The notes under the pieces were generated by a model that was not told the DNA's origin, searched no databases, and was given only the letters and a program-made list of their open reading frames with translations. The translations under genes and the position numbers were made by a program. 64,000 nucleotides of DNA from contig DJWY01000025.1 of NCBI GenBank assembly GCA_002448305.1, forward strand, positions 65,894 to 129,893. Direction: 5' to 3'. The stretch's first letter is position 1. Each line of letters begins with the position of its first letter. Below are positions 25,745 to 33,265 of this stretch, piece after piece. The stretch is from Selenomonadales bacterium UBA7018. GTDB lineage: Bacteria > Bacillota > Negativicutes > Selenomonadales > Selenomonadaceae.

Positions 25745-28700
25745 TCACTTTAAATATTTATGTAGCATTTCAATCAACTTTGGAATATCAAGCGGTTTGG
25801 CAAGGTGGTCGTCCATGCCCGCCTTAATTGCGTTTTCCTTGTCTTCGTCGAAAGCGTTCGCCGTCATAGCGACAATCGGAACGGTTCTAGCGTCCCTGCG
25901 ACTTAGTGCGCGAATATTGCGCGTTGCTTCGTAGCCGTTCATAACCGGCATTTGCACATCCATTAAAATTATATCGTAGTAATACGGTGGCACAGTCTTA
26001 AACATTTGCACCGCGTCGGAACCATCGCTTGCGTCTTCGACTTCAAGCCCAATTTCAGTCAGAACCGCCTTTGCAATCTCACGATTAACTTCAATATCCT
26101 CAACTAACAAAACGCGTTTGCCGCTAAAATCCGTCGCCGATAAATCATGTTGATTAGTTTCGTCCTCGTCGCGTCCGTGAATCGCTCGCGAAAGGGCATT
26201 TTTTAAATCGGACATAAACAAAGGCTTCGTGCAAAATGTTGTAACACCTGCCGCCCGCGCCTCAAGCTCAATGTCGGAATAGTCGTAAGCCGTCAAGATT
26301 ATCACGGGCGCAGTCTCCCCGACGATACGCCGAATTTGCCGGACAGTTTCAATGCCGTTTTGGTCAGGCATAAGCCAATCAACAATATAGGCGTCAAACG
26401 GGTCGTCATCAAGGGCGCGACCTGCGCGGAAAACAGCTTCACGCGGCGAAGTCGTCCACTCTGAACGCATGCCCATTTGCTTAAGCATAGCCGTCACTGA
26501 TTCGCAAGTATTGAAGTCGTCATCAACAACAAGGGCGCGAAGATTATCCAACTCCTTAATAGAAATTTGTTTAACGTTCTGCTGAAGTTTAAGGTCAAGC
26601 GTCACGGTGAATTCCGAGCCTTTATCCTTTTCGCTCTCAACTTCGATTGTGCCGCCCATTAGCTCAACCATTTTCTTAGTAATGCTCATGCCAAGCCCCG
26701 TGCCTTGAATGCCGCTTTTGGTCGAAGTCTCTTCGCGTTCAAAGGCGTCAAACACGTGTTTTAAAAATTCCTTACTCATGCCCAAGCCGTTATCCTTGAT
26801 TCTGAATTCGTATTTGGCGCAACCGGCAATTTCGGAATCGTATTGGGAAATGCGGAAGAAAATTGAGCCAGTCGCGGGCGTGTACTTAACAGCATTGCTC
26901 AAAATATTTATCAGTATCTGATTAATTTTCAGCGGGTCGGCGTAAACGTCTTCGTTCTTGACTTTGAAAGCGTCGATTTGGAATTTCTGTTGCTTAGCGA
27001 TAATCTGCGGCTGAATAATGTGAATCAGATTGTGAATAAGGTCGGAAAGATTGCATTCCTGCTGCGCGACTTCGACGCGCCCGCTTTCAATTCGGCTCAT
27101 GTCAAGAATATCGTTTATCAGCCCGAGCAGATGATTGCTTGAAGTTAAAACTTTTTCGAGAGAATCTTTAACTTGCGTGCGATTGTCGAAGTGGCGCAGG
27201 GCTAAATTCGTAAAGCCAATGATAGCGTTCATGGGCGTGCGTATGTCGTGGCTCATATTGGACAAGAAAATTGTTTTAGAGGCGTTCGCGTGCTGTGCTT
27301 GCGCGAGTGCGTCAGCAAGTTCCTGATTTTTAGCTAAAGCTTCGCGGGTTTGCTCATCAACGTTCGCAAAGCCGACGCCGACTGCGTGCATGCCTTCATC
27401 AATTTTGGCAATGCGAATCATCATAAAATGTTCCACGCCGTATCTTATCAACAAATAGCGGTGCGAAATTATTTCATTATCGGCAAGGCGAGCGCGAATA
27501 TTTTCCGGCTGAATGAAATCCAGAAGGGCTTCGCGGTCATTGGGGTGAACATAGGTTTGCGCGTAGTTTTCCATAGCCGCTTGAAATTTTACAACGTCGC
27601 TTTGCTTGCGATTGAGTTGCGCTCCAATATCGGGCGCGACGCGATAACAAACCGCCTCGTCAGAATCTAAATTCAAATGGTAGACAAGCCGATAATCAAC
27701 CGTTAAAGCCTGAATCATTTCGCTTTGACGACGACGCCGCCTTTCTTCGGAAAGTAGTTGCGTTTGCAAACGGAATTTTTCTTCCATTTCCTCGCGCTTG
27801 ATTCTATTTTCGGCGTCGGAAAGATTTTTCTGGTGCAAGAGTTTTTGATTTTTCTTAGCCTGCGAAATTATCAGCCAAAAAACTATCGCCATAGCCGCGA
27901 TTGTGAAAAGCATTTGAATCAAGGAGCGTTGCCGAATTTCAGCGTTGACGGCGGCAATCTCTTCTTGAATTTTATTTTCGCGAATCAGATAGGACAGCAT
28001 CCAATCGGTACCGGCGACAGGACGATAATAAAGCGACTCCTTGACGCCGCGATAAGTGAAAGACGACATGCCTTGACGAGCATTACCGAAATCTTCTTTA
28101 ATCTTTTCATAGGAAAAGCCCGAGTCGAATTTAGCTTCAGTTATTGCGGTCAAAAGATTAGTGCCACTGGAAAGCCCGCCTAAAACCGCGTCAGTTAGCG
28201 AATCACCGTTGGTGTAGTAGAGATTAAAGAAAGTCATTTCGCTTTGGGTTGTGTGAACTAAGATACCTTGCAGAAATCTTGACATGGAAAGTTGCAGGAA
28301 ACAATTTCTAATGGGCGTGCCTTGAAAGCTGACATTTTCAACGGGAATAGCGACGTAAACTTTTTTATTGTTCGTGAAAACTTTAGAGGCGTTAATAGGC
28401 AAGGTCGCGAAAAAATATTGTGTCGAATCGGATAGCCTGCCTTCGGGCGTATAAACCGCGCCGCTTGTACTGGCTAAGGCGAATTGGTCAACGTCGTAAA
28501 GAACTTTCATTTTGCCCAGAAACGCACTAAGAGTTTCGACGCTTTGCAAATCGGCGGGAGAGATAACTTTCATAGCCGCACGCAAATTATCGACACGAAC
28601 ATTTATTCGGGCGTTTATAACTTGTTCGCGCCGGTCAGTTAATTCGCGCAGATATAACGAGCCGACAGAATGAACCGTTTCATTTGTGGCGGTTTGTTCG

Positions 28701-28819
28701 CTCTTATTTATCCACAGCGTCGATAAAATCACTAGCACAGCAACAATCGCGCCGCCCACTATCGCCATTGATATTGTACTTTTATTTTGATTGCTTTCGT
28801 TTAAATTTTTATCTTCCAT
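25745..28819 (-). CDS. Hybrid sensor histidine kinase with two receiver domains
   Basis: A 1024-aa inner-membrane signalling protein. Order: transmembrane helix (~18-37), periplasmic sensor region (~38-297, Cache-like, inferred), second helix (~299-319), coiled coil (~325-365), PAS-like region (~370-490), histidine kinase with phosphoacceptor His524 in SHDIRTPMN, ATPase domain (NAVKYTP at ~642, GLG at ~678 and ~708), receiver 1 with Asp814 (IVDWLMP) and receiver 2 with Asp954 (LMDVQMP). No Hpt domain is present, so a separate phosphotransfer protein would be needed for full relay. No separate response regulator lies nearby. It is divergent from the CsgG-like operon. Confidence 0.92.
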   Translation of the reverse strand: MEDKNLNESNQNKSTISMAIVGGAIVAVLVILSTLWINKSEQTATNETVHSVGSLYLRELTDRREQVINARINVRVDNLRAAMKVISPADLQSVETLSAFLGKMKVLYDVDQFALASTSGAVYTPEGRLSDSTQYFFATLPINASKVFTNNKKVYVAIPVENVSFQGTPIRNCFLQLSMSRFLQGILVHTTQSEMTFFNLYYTNGDSLTDAVLGGLSSGTNLLTAITEAKFDSGFSYEKIKEDFGNARQGMSSFTYRGVKESLYYRPVAGTDWMLSYLIRENKIQEEIAAVNAEIRQRSLIQMLFTIAAMAIVFWLIISQAKKNQKLLHQKNLSDAENRIKREEMEEKFRLQTQLLSEERRRRRQSEMIQALTVDYRLVYHLNLDSDEAVCYRVAPDIGAQLNRKQSDVVKFQAAMENYAQTYVHPNDREALLDFIQPENIRARLADNEIISHRYLLIRYGVEHFMMIRIAKIDEGMHAVGVGFANVDEQTREALAKNQELADALAQAQHANASKTIFLSNMSHDIRTPMNAIIGFTNLALRHFDNRTQVKDSLEKVLTSSNHLLGLINDILDMSRIESGRVEVAQQECNLSDLIHNLIHIIQPQIIAKQQKFQIDAFKVKNEDVYADPLKINQILINILSNAVKYTPATGSIFFRISQYDSEIAGCAKYEFRIKDNGLGMSKEFLKHVFDAFEREETSTKSGIQGTGLGMSITKKMVELMGGTIEVESEKDKGSEFTVTLDLKLQQNVKQISIKELDNLRALVVDDDFNTCESVTAMLKQMGMRSEWTTSPREAVFRAGRALDDDPFDAYIVDWLMPDQNGIETVRQIRRIVGETAPVIILTAYDYSDIELEARAAGVTTFCTKPLFMSDLKNALSRAIHGRDEDETNQHDLSATDFSGKRVLLVEDIEVNREIAKAVLTEIGLEVEDASDGSDAVQMFKTVPPYYYDIILMDVQMPVMNGYEATRNIRALSRRDARTVPIVAMTANAFDEDKENAIKAGMDDHLAKPLDIPKLIEMLHKYLK

Positions 28820-28914
28820 GACAAGGCCTCTTTAAAAAGTTTATGCGCAGATTTTATTAGAATTGGTTAAATATATCAAGCGATATTTTTTCGCGCAGGT
28901 TTTATAAATTTTTA

Positions 28915-28943
28915 TTGCGATTTTAATTTACCTCTGATATAGT
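28915..28943 (+). promoter_or_regulatory. Promoter of the CsgG-like operon
   Basis: TTGCGA (28915-28920), a 17-nt spacer and TATAGT (28938-28943), 30 nt before the ATG. Confidence 0.7.
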
Positions 28944-28973
28944 GAAAAAAATTTGCATAAGGAGGCAGTCATC

Positions 28974-29618
28974 ATGTTCATGAGAAAAATAATTGCGGCG
29001 ATATGCGCACTCATGATAATTTGTTCGCTAAATTGCGCCGCCGCAAAAAGATTGGTTGCCGTTATGCCGCTTGAAAATGTTTCCGGCTACAACGAGCAGA
29101 AAGTTGCCGAGATTTTAACCGAACAATTAACTGTAGCCATACACAATGCCGGAACTTATGGAGTTGTCGAGCGGACGCAACTTGGCGCGATACTTCGCGA
29201 ACAAGGCTTTCAAAATATTGCTGTCGACCCTATCCGCGCTGTTGAGCTGGGCAAATTGAGTGGCGCGGATTATACTTTGGTAGGCAAGGTGACTACAGCC
29301 TTTGTCGAAACTAATCCGGCGATAACTACCATTGCGACAATCGGCGCGGCTCTAGGGCTTGGCGGCTTCACTGATACGGCGGGCGGTTTCATTCCAAAAT
29401 TCAAGGGCGTAATCGGTTTGGAATATCGAATGGTTGACAACACGACGGGCGAAATTATCACCGCAAAAATCGTCGAGGGTAGCAAGACCGGCGCAAGCGT
29501 GGAAAGTGCTTTCAACAACTCTTGCAAAAATGTCATTGAAAATTTCTTGAAGGAATTCGCTAACGTTAAACCGCCCGCGCCAACTTATCGTCAAGAGGAA
29601 TCGAATTGGAGCTATTGA
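28974..29618 (+). CDS. CsgG-like secreted/periplasmic protein
   Basis: A 214-aa protein with a signal peptide (MRKIIAAICALMIICSLNCAAA). The mature part matches the CsgG family: VAVMPLENVSG, a VVERTQLGAILREQ segment, GADYTLVGKV and the terminal VDNTTGEIITAKI. The Cys before AAA is not in a clear lipobox. Full CsgG forms a curli export channel; this shorter form resembles periplasmic CsgG-domain proteins linked to envelope assembly. ATG 28974 is chosen because AAGGAGG lies just upstream. The FlgT-like gene begins 1 bp after its stop, so the two proteins probably act together. Confidence 0.75.
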   Translation: MFMRKIIAAICALMIICSLNCAAAKRLVAVMPLENVSGYNEQKVAEILTEQLTVAIHNAGTYGVVERTQLGAILREQGFQNIAVDPIRAVELGKLSGADYTLVGKVTTAFVETNPAITTIATIGAALGLGGFTDTAGGFIPKFKGVIGLEYRMVDNTTGEIITAKIVEGSKTGASVESAFNNSCKNVIENFLKEFANVKPPAPTYRQEESNWSY

Positions 29619-29619
29619 T

Positions 29620-30708
29620 ATGAAAAAATTCGCGATAATAATTTTCTCGTTGCTAATGATATGCGCGACGGCGGCGGCTAAAAATGTTACCGTGACAGGT
29701 ACAGGCTTAACTGCGACGGACGCAGAAAATGATGCGCTTAGGGCGGCGGTTGAAAATACTTTGGGCGTGCTCGTTGACGCTGAAACGCTTGTTCAAAATA
29801 ATATGCTAATCAGCGACCAAATTTATACGCAGTCACGCGGCTTCGTCAATGAATATCACGTCGTGAACCGCGAAGAAGTCGGCGGCGTTTGGCGCGTCAC
29901 GATTAACGCAACGGTTGACGACCAGCCCAATTCAAAACTCATGAACGAATTGACGCGGCTTGGGATTATCAATGTGCAACTGCGCAATCCAAAAATTGCC
30001 GTCTATGTCCCCGAACAGCATTTAAATTACGCACTCGGCGGCGCGGGCGGTGAAACTGCCATTGTTAAAGCTCTGCTGAACGCGGGCTTTTCAAATGTCG
30101 TCGAAGTCGGCACTGGGCTAAATTATCAAAGCCCTATGGCAATGAACGTCGCGCAGATGAAACAGGCGGCGCAAACTTTCGGCGCGGATATTATGATTGT
30201 CGGCGAAAGTTTTAGCGAAGGCGTCGGCGATATGGGAAATTATCTGCCGGGCAATCAAGTTACGAACATGCAAGCTTGCCGCGCCCGCGTCGAAGCGAAA
30301 ATGTTTATTGTTCGGACTGGACAAGTTATCGCGGCGGACGGAAAATATGGTTCAGCCTACGACAATTCGCAAGCAATCGCCGCTAAGAAAGCTCTTGCTT
30401 CGGCGGGCGAGCAAATGGGAAATTATTTCGTTGACCAGATAACCGGCATGTATACTTCGCGGCAGGGCATCGAGGTTATTGTTTATGCAGCTGACTTTTC
30501 AAAAATAAATCTGGTGCAGAGTGCGCTTGGCAGAGTTAATCGCGTCAAGAATATAAATCTTTCAAGCTACGAAAATGGACGCGCAGTTTTCAATATCAGC
30601 TATGGCGGCTCGCCGCAAACACTTTTTAACGAACTGCAAGCACTGACGCCCGCCGAATTAACTTTGCAATCTTTAGCTTACAACACGTTGACGATTAATG
30701 TTAGATAA
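29620..30708 (+). CDS. FlgT/LPP20-like secreted protein
   Basis: A 362-aa protein with a signal peptide (residues 1-20). Residues ~21-105 match the N-terminal domain of FlgT (VTVTGTGLTATDAENDALRAAVE, SRGFVNEYHVV, GVWRVTINATV). Residues ~120-270 resemble the middle FlgT/CsgG-like domain (IAVYVPEQHLNYA, GADIMIVGES). FlgT supports the flagellar basal body in Vibrio; no flagellar genes are visible here, so a general outer-membrane or envelope role is more cautious. Its 3' end overlaps the region just before the BofA-like gene. Confidence 0.7.
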   Translation: MKKFAIIIFSLLMICATAAAKNVTVTGTGLTATDAENDALRAAVENTLGVLVDAETLVQNNMLISDQIYTQSRGFVNEYHVVNREEVGGVWRVTINATVDDQPNSKLMNELTRLGIINVQLRNPKIAVYVPEQHLNYALGGAGGETAIVKALLNAGFSNVVEVGTGLNYQSPMAMNVAQMKQAAQTFGADIMIVGESFSEGVGDMGNYLPGNQVTNMQACRARVEAKMFIVRTGQVIAADGKYGSAYDNSQAIAAKKALASAGEQMGNYFVDQITGMYTSRQGIEVIVYAADFSKINLVQSALGRVNRVKNINLSSYENGRAVFNISYGGSPQTLFNELQALTPAELTLQSLAYNTLTINVR

Positions 30709-30724
30709 ATTTGGAGGTAGAAAA

Positions 30725-30964
30725 ATGATTGAAATTTGTATTGGACTGATTGCGGGGCTTTTGATAATTACCGCGCTGAAATTTTTTATCGAGTTGCCTT
30801 TTAAACTGATTTGGAATAGTCTAATCGGCGCAGTAATTCTTTGGCTCGTGAACTTAACGGGGATAATCGTTATAAAGATAACTTTCATACACGCGCTGAT
30901 TGTCGGTATTTTCGGCGTGCCGGGATTAATTTTGCTGGCTATTTATCTTAACTTTATCAAATGA
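30725..30964 (+). CDS. BofA-family small membrane protein
   Basis: A 79-aa protein with two to three hydrophobic segments and the family-typical end ALIVGIFGVPGLILLAIYL. In Bacillus, BofA inhibits processing of pro-sigma K during sporulation; distant homologues occur in non-sporulating Firmicutes, where the function is unknown. ATG 30725 follows GGAGG with ideal spacing. It lies 16 bp after the FlgT-like gene and 10 bp before the next gene, so it belongs to this operon. Confidence 0.7.
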   Translation: MIEICIGLIAGLLIITALKFFIELPFKLIWNSLIGAVILWLVNLTGIIVIKITFIHALIVGIFGVPGLILLAIYLNFIK

Positions 30965-30974
30965 GGTGATTTGC

Positions 30975-31766
30975 ATGAAGAAAATTTTATTGCTCTTGTT
31001 GATGATTTTAACGGTGAGCGGTTGCGGCGGCGAGGAGAAAAGCGAAATTCGCGTTGGAACGATTACGCAACTGAACTCAACGCCCGAACAAGCAAAGAAA
31101 TTCGCGAGCGGCGACGCAATAGATTTTTACGACGACTTTAACTCAATGCAAATGGCTCTTGCGTCGGAAAAAATTAAAGCGGTTCAAACGTATGAAAGCG
31201 TTGCTAAATACATGGCCGCGAATAATCCCGACTACGTGATAAAAGAATCGCAGGTGGTTAAGCTTGTCGACAATTTCTGTTGCGCAATGCGCGAGCAAGA
31301 TGATGACCTTAGACAATCTTTCGACACGGCGATTGGTGCAATGAAAGCTGATGGCACTCTCAACAAGATGATTGAGGAATTTATACAATTTCCTTTGGAA
31401 ATCCCGCCTTCAATCGAAATGACTAATTTTGACGGCGCAGATACAATCAAAGTCGGGATAACCGGCGACTTGCCGCCATTGGATTTAGTTCTTGCCGACG
31501 GGACGCCCGCAGGATTTAATACCGCCGTGCTTGCTGAAATTGGCAAGCGCATTGGCAAAAATATCGAACTCGTGCAGATAACTAGTGGAGCACGTGCCGC
31601 TGCTTTGACTTCTGGACAAGTCGACGTTATTTTTTGGGTAGTTGTGCCCGCTGACTCTCAACGCCCGAAAGATTTTGATACGCCTGCAGGCGTTGCCGTG
31701 ACGGAATCTTATTATCAAGACGAAGTTTATTACGTAACTTTTGCTAACATTGCTAATGCTTTCTAA
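30975..31766 (+). CDS. SBP_bac_3-like lipoprotein with lobes in permuted order
   Basis: A 263-aa lipoprotein (lipobox TVSG-Cys). The first part (~25-140) resembles the second lobe and C-terminal helix of amino-acid SBPs: FNSMQMALASEKIKAV, CCAMREQDDDLRQSFDTAIGAMKADGTLNKMIEEF. The second part (~150-255) resembles the first lobe: IKVGITGDLPPLD, PAGFNTAVLAEIGKRIG, ALTSGQVDVIFW. The usual order is the reverse. It may be a natural circular permutant, or a fusion of two truncated tandem SBPs. It is well placed behind GAGGTG and ends the CsgG-like operon. It is separate from the five SBPs at 5.0-9.2 kb. Confidence 0.75.
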   Translation: MKKILLLLLMILTVSGCGGEEKSEIRVGTITQLNSTPEQAKKFASGDAIDFYDDFNSMQMALASEKIKAVQTYESVAKYMAANNPDYVIKESQVVKLVDNFCCAMREQDDDLRQSFDTAIGAMKADGTLNKMIEEFIQFPLEIPPSIEMTNFDGADTIKVGITGDLPPLDLVLADGTPAGFNTAVLAEIGKRIGKNIELVQITSGARAAALTSGQVDVIFWVVVPADSQRPKDFDTPAGVAVTESYYQDEVYYVTFANIANAF

Positions 31767-31776
31767 GTAAGAATCC

Positions 31777-31805
31777 TTGACAGGGCGGCGCGGGCAGTGT
31801 AGTAT
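31777..31805 (+). promoter_or_regulatory. Promoter of the glycosyltransferase gene
   Basis: TTGACA (31777-31782), a 17-nt spacer and TAGTAT (31800-31805). It overlaps the alternative TTG start at 31805, which therefore cannot be used by this transcript. Confidence 0.65.
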
Positions 31806-31834
31806 TGAAAAAAATTCTGAAATTAGGTTTGGAA

Positions 31835-33094
31835 ATGTTTAACTATCCGCTTGACGTAATAATGGTTCCGATTCAAGCTTTGCTGTTCGTGTTCACCTTC
31901 TATCTTTGCATAATTGGATTTTTCGGAATGTGGCGGCGCAAAGAAATTAAAATCAAGACGCCGCAAAAGAAATTCGCTGTGATTGTCGCTGCGCATAACG
32001 AAAGCGCGGTTATCGCGCCGCTCATTGAAAATTTAAAGTCGCTTGATTATCCCGACGAACTTTACGACATTTTTGTTATCGCTGATAATTGCTCCGATAA
32101 CACCGCCGAAATTGCCGAGCAAAAAGGCGCAATCGTCTGCAAGCGCGTCGACGAAACGAAAAAGTCTAAGGGCTTCGCGCTCGAATGGATGTTTGAAAAA
32201 CTTTTCGACATGGAAAAGCGCGGGCAAATTTATGACGCGGTCGCAATCTTCGACGCCGATAATCTCGTTCATCCGAATTTTTTAATGGAGATGAACAACC
32301 GCCTTTGCAAGGGCGATAAAATTATTCAAGGCTTCCTCGACGCAAAAAATCCCTACGATACATGGGTTAGCGGAACGTTCGCGATTGCCTTTTGGGTTAT
32401 CGATTATGTCAGCCATCTTGCCAAAACGAATTTAGGTTTATCGGCGGTTTTGGGCGGAACGGGCATGTGCATTACTCTTGACGTTCTCAAAAAGCACGGT
32501 TGGCGAGCGACTTGCTTGACTGAAGATATGGAATTTACAATGAAATCGCTTGCCGAAGGACTCAAGACGACTTGGGCGCACGACGCCATTGTTTACGACG
32601 AAAAGCCGTTGACTTTTGCGCAATCGTGGACGCAGAGAAAACGTTGGGCGCAAGGGCAATTCGATGTTGCGCACCGCTTTATTCCAAAAATGCTCCGCGA
32701 AGGTTGGCGCAGAAAAGATATTCGGCTTTGGGACGGTTGCCTTTATCTTTTGCAGCCGCATTTTTTAATGCTGTCGTCGTTCTTTTTCCTTATGAGTTAT
32801 ATTCAACTGGCGGTCGGCACGCTCTATACAAATATTTATTCCATCCTGCCAAGTCAAATTTTAATGGTGATAATGGTTGCGCAATACGTCCTGCCAATGA
32901 TTATCCTAATCAAAGTTCGCGCTAAGTTGAAGTCGTGGTGGTATCTGTTGTTTTATCCGCTTTTTATTTATTCGTGGATACCGATAATTTTCTTAGGCTT
33001 CATACACCGCAACGAACATGAATGGGCGCATACGCAACATACGCGCTCAATGAGTTATGACGACTTTATAAAAAAACGAACTTATAGAAATTAA
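31835..33094 (+). CDS. Membrane family 2 glycosyltransferase (cellulose-synthase-like)
   Basis: A 419-aa processive-type GT2. One hydrophobic segment at the N-terminus is followed by the catalytic domain: AAHNESAVIAPLI, the DAD-type motif (FDADN), TED acceptor Asp and the QRKRW motif, then three or four C-terminal transmembrane helices. This arrangement is shared with enzymes that make and export polysaccharides. The substrate cannot be read. ATG 31835 is preferred to TTG 31805 because the predicted -10 box covers the latter; its ribosome site is weak (AGG). The gene stands alone between a promoter and a terminator. Confidence 0.88.
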   Translation: MFNYPLDVIMVPIQALLFVFTFYLCIIGFFGMWRRKEIKIKTPQKKFAVIVAAHNESAVIAPLIENLKSLDYPDELYDIFVIADNCSDNTAEIAEQKGAIVCKRVDETKKSKGFALEWMFEKLFDMEKRGQIYDAVAIFDADNLVHPNFLMEMNNRLCKGDKIIQGFLDAKNPYDTWVSGTFAIAFWVIDYVSHLAKTNLGLSAVLGGTGMCITLDVLKKHGWRATCLTEDMEFTMKSLAEGLKTTWAHDAIVYDEKPLTFAQSWTQRKRWAQGQFDVAHRFIPKMLREGWRRKDIRLWDGCLYLLQPHFLMLSSFFFLMSYIQLAVGTLYTNIYSILPSQILMVIMVAQYVLPMIILIKVRAKLKSWWYLLFYPLFIYSWIPIIFLGFIHRNEHEWAHTQHTRSMSYDDFIKKRTYRN

Positions 33095-33097
33095 AAA

Positions 33098-33127
33098 AGC
33101 CCCAATGTTTTATCGGGGCTTTTTTTT
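33098..33127. terminator. Bidirectional terminator after the glycosyltransferase gene
   Basis: AGCCCC (33098-33103) pairs with GGGGCT (33115-33120) over an 11-nt loop. A T-run follows on the plus strand and an A-run precedes it, so it can also stop a minus-strand transcript. A broken half-copy (AGCCCCAATGTTTTAT) lies at about 47316. Confidence 0.85.
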
Positions 33128-33162
33128 ATAAAAATTTTTTCATTGAAGGTTAATCGTCTTTC
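33098..33162 (-). ncRNA. Putative short minus-strand RNA
   Basis: The promoter-like motif at 33168-33196 points leftward. A transcript from about 33161 would be only ~65 nt and would end at the bidirectional hairpin 33098-33120. No open frame of note lies in it. It would run head-on into the 3' end of the glycosyltransferase mRNA. It rests on promoter and terminator signals only. Confidence 0.3.
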
Positions 33163-33167
33163 CACCC

Positions 33168-33202
33168 TTTATACGTTGCCGCTGAAGTTTTGTTACACGC
33201 TT
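33168..33202 (-). promoter_or_regulatory. Extended promoter motif, copy 1 (same as before the leader peptide gene)
   Basis: On the minus strand AAGCGTGTAACA, then 17 nt from the hexamer GTAACA (33191-33196) to TATAAA (33168-33173), followed by GGG. The same AAGCGTGTAACA / ACGTATAA / GGG pattern with identical spacing occurs at 55522-55556. The spacer sequences differ, so the match is not a simple duplication. Confidence 0.5.
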
Positions 33203-33265
33203 TAAAAATTTTCTTGCAAGGAAAATGTTCGTCCGCATTGAATATTTGCGCGGGAGGTTGAAATT

